Positions 5,308-5,455 of a stretch of 5,455 bases of DNA are shown in pieces. The position numbers were made by a program, and so were the translations under genes. The stretch is from NCBI GenBank assembly GCA_020848665.1, contig JADLHR010000268.1, positions 1 to 5,455 of the forward strand, given 5' to 3'. The stretch comes from Anaerolineae bacterium. Lineage in GTDB: Bacteria > Chloroflexota > Anaerolineae > Aggregatilineales > Aggregatilineaceae. How positions within the stretch are numbered: the first letter of the stretch is position 1; every line of letters starts with the position of its first letter. The notes beneath the pieces were generated by a model that searched no databases, was not told the origin of the DNA, and saw nothing but the letters and a program-made list of their open reading frames with translations.

Positions 5308-5455
5308 ATGAATCTGGATGATCCGAATCACCTGCGCACGATTGACCAGGAGGATATGCTGGGGCACATCGGCGCGCAGGCCGATCAATTCGAGCACGCC
5401 TGGCAGCGCGCTCAGACGCTGCCGCTGCCAGAAACGCATTGTACTCCGCGCCAGA
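5308..5455 (+). CDS. Probable bifunctional phosphoglucose/phosphomannose isomerase, N-terminus (partial)
   Basis: Forty-nine codons are visible before the window ends, with no stop. The protein opens MNLDDPNHLRTIDQEDM and continues LGHIGAQADQFEHAWQRAQ. This follows the start pattern I associate with SIS-domain bifunctional phosphoglucose/phosphomannose isomerases: an LDD near the start, a DxxxML segment, then an amphipathic helix leading into PLP before the first SIS strand. Such enzymes interconvert glucose-6-phosphate, mannose-6-phosphate and fructose-6-phosphate in the cytoplasm. None of the catalytic region is in the window, so the call rests on the N-terminal pattern alone. The ATG start is well supported by AAGGA (5297-5301), 6 nt upstream. 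The gene is separated from the upstream pair by 135 bp and probably has its own promoter. Confidence 0.6.
   Translation, partial: MNLDDPNHLRTIDQEDMLGHIGAQADQFEHAWQRAQTLPLPETHCTPRQ

Noticed and set aside
1..5455. Search for a defence island, phage, toxin-antitoxin, CRISPR, tRNA or insertion sequence
   Set aside because: No array of spaced repeats, no tRNA-like cloverleaf, no transposase, integrase, nuclease or methyltransferase gene and no paired terminal repeats were seen. The genes look like ordinary chromosomal genes.

Overview
The window is GC-rich chromosomal DNA. Its gene set suggests a member of the Chloroflexota, possibly Anaerolineae-like: a SpoIIIAA-type ATPase with a C-terminal R3H domain, a SIMPL-domain secreted protein, a YhfC-type membrane protease and the start of a bifunctional phosphoglucose/phosphomannose isomerase. 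This placement is an inference from gene content. There is no rRNA or other marker gene. I see no transposase, integrase, CRISPR array, tRNA or other sign of a mobile element.

Layout from left to right. (1) Bases 1-174 are intergenic. They hold a strong Rho-independent terminator for the leftward R3H gene and a possible leftward promoter for a gene beyond the left edge. (2) Bases 175-2903 hold a two-gene leftward operon: a GNAT-like protein of 337 aa comes first, followed with a 4-bp GTGA overlap by the R3H/AAA ATPase of 572 aa. (3) Bases 2904-3156 are a long leader and promoter region for this operon. A good sigma70-like promoter lies near 3079-3108, followed by about 170 nt of leader rich in mutually exclusive inverted repeats. 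(4) Bases 3157-3953 hold a leftward gene for an exported SIMPL (DUF541) protein with its own terminator. (5) Bases 3954-4201 form the divergent region. (6) Bases 4202-5172 hold a rightward pair, a YhfC-type glutamic intramembrane protease and an unrecognised 92-aa protein, overlapping by 4 bp (ATGA). (7) Bases 5173-5307 are intergenic and carry a perfect tandem 11-bp repeat. (8) From 5308 the N-terminus of a probable phosphoglucose/phosphomannose isomerase runs off the right edge.

The genes look like ordinary housekeeping or lineage-specific genes, not a defence island. The R3H ATPase is probably cytoplasmic and acts on nucleic acid, and its GNAT-like partner is translationally coupled to it. 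The SIMPL protein is exported and the YhfC protein sits in the membrane. The observations most worth following are the structured leader of the GNAT-R3H operon, the degenerate two-lobed GNAT protein coupled to the ATPase, and the small unknown protein coupled to the membrane protease.
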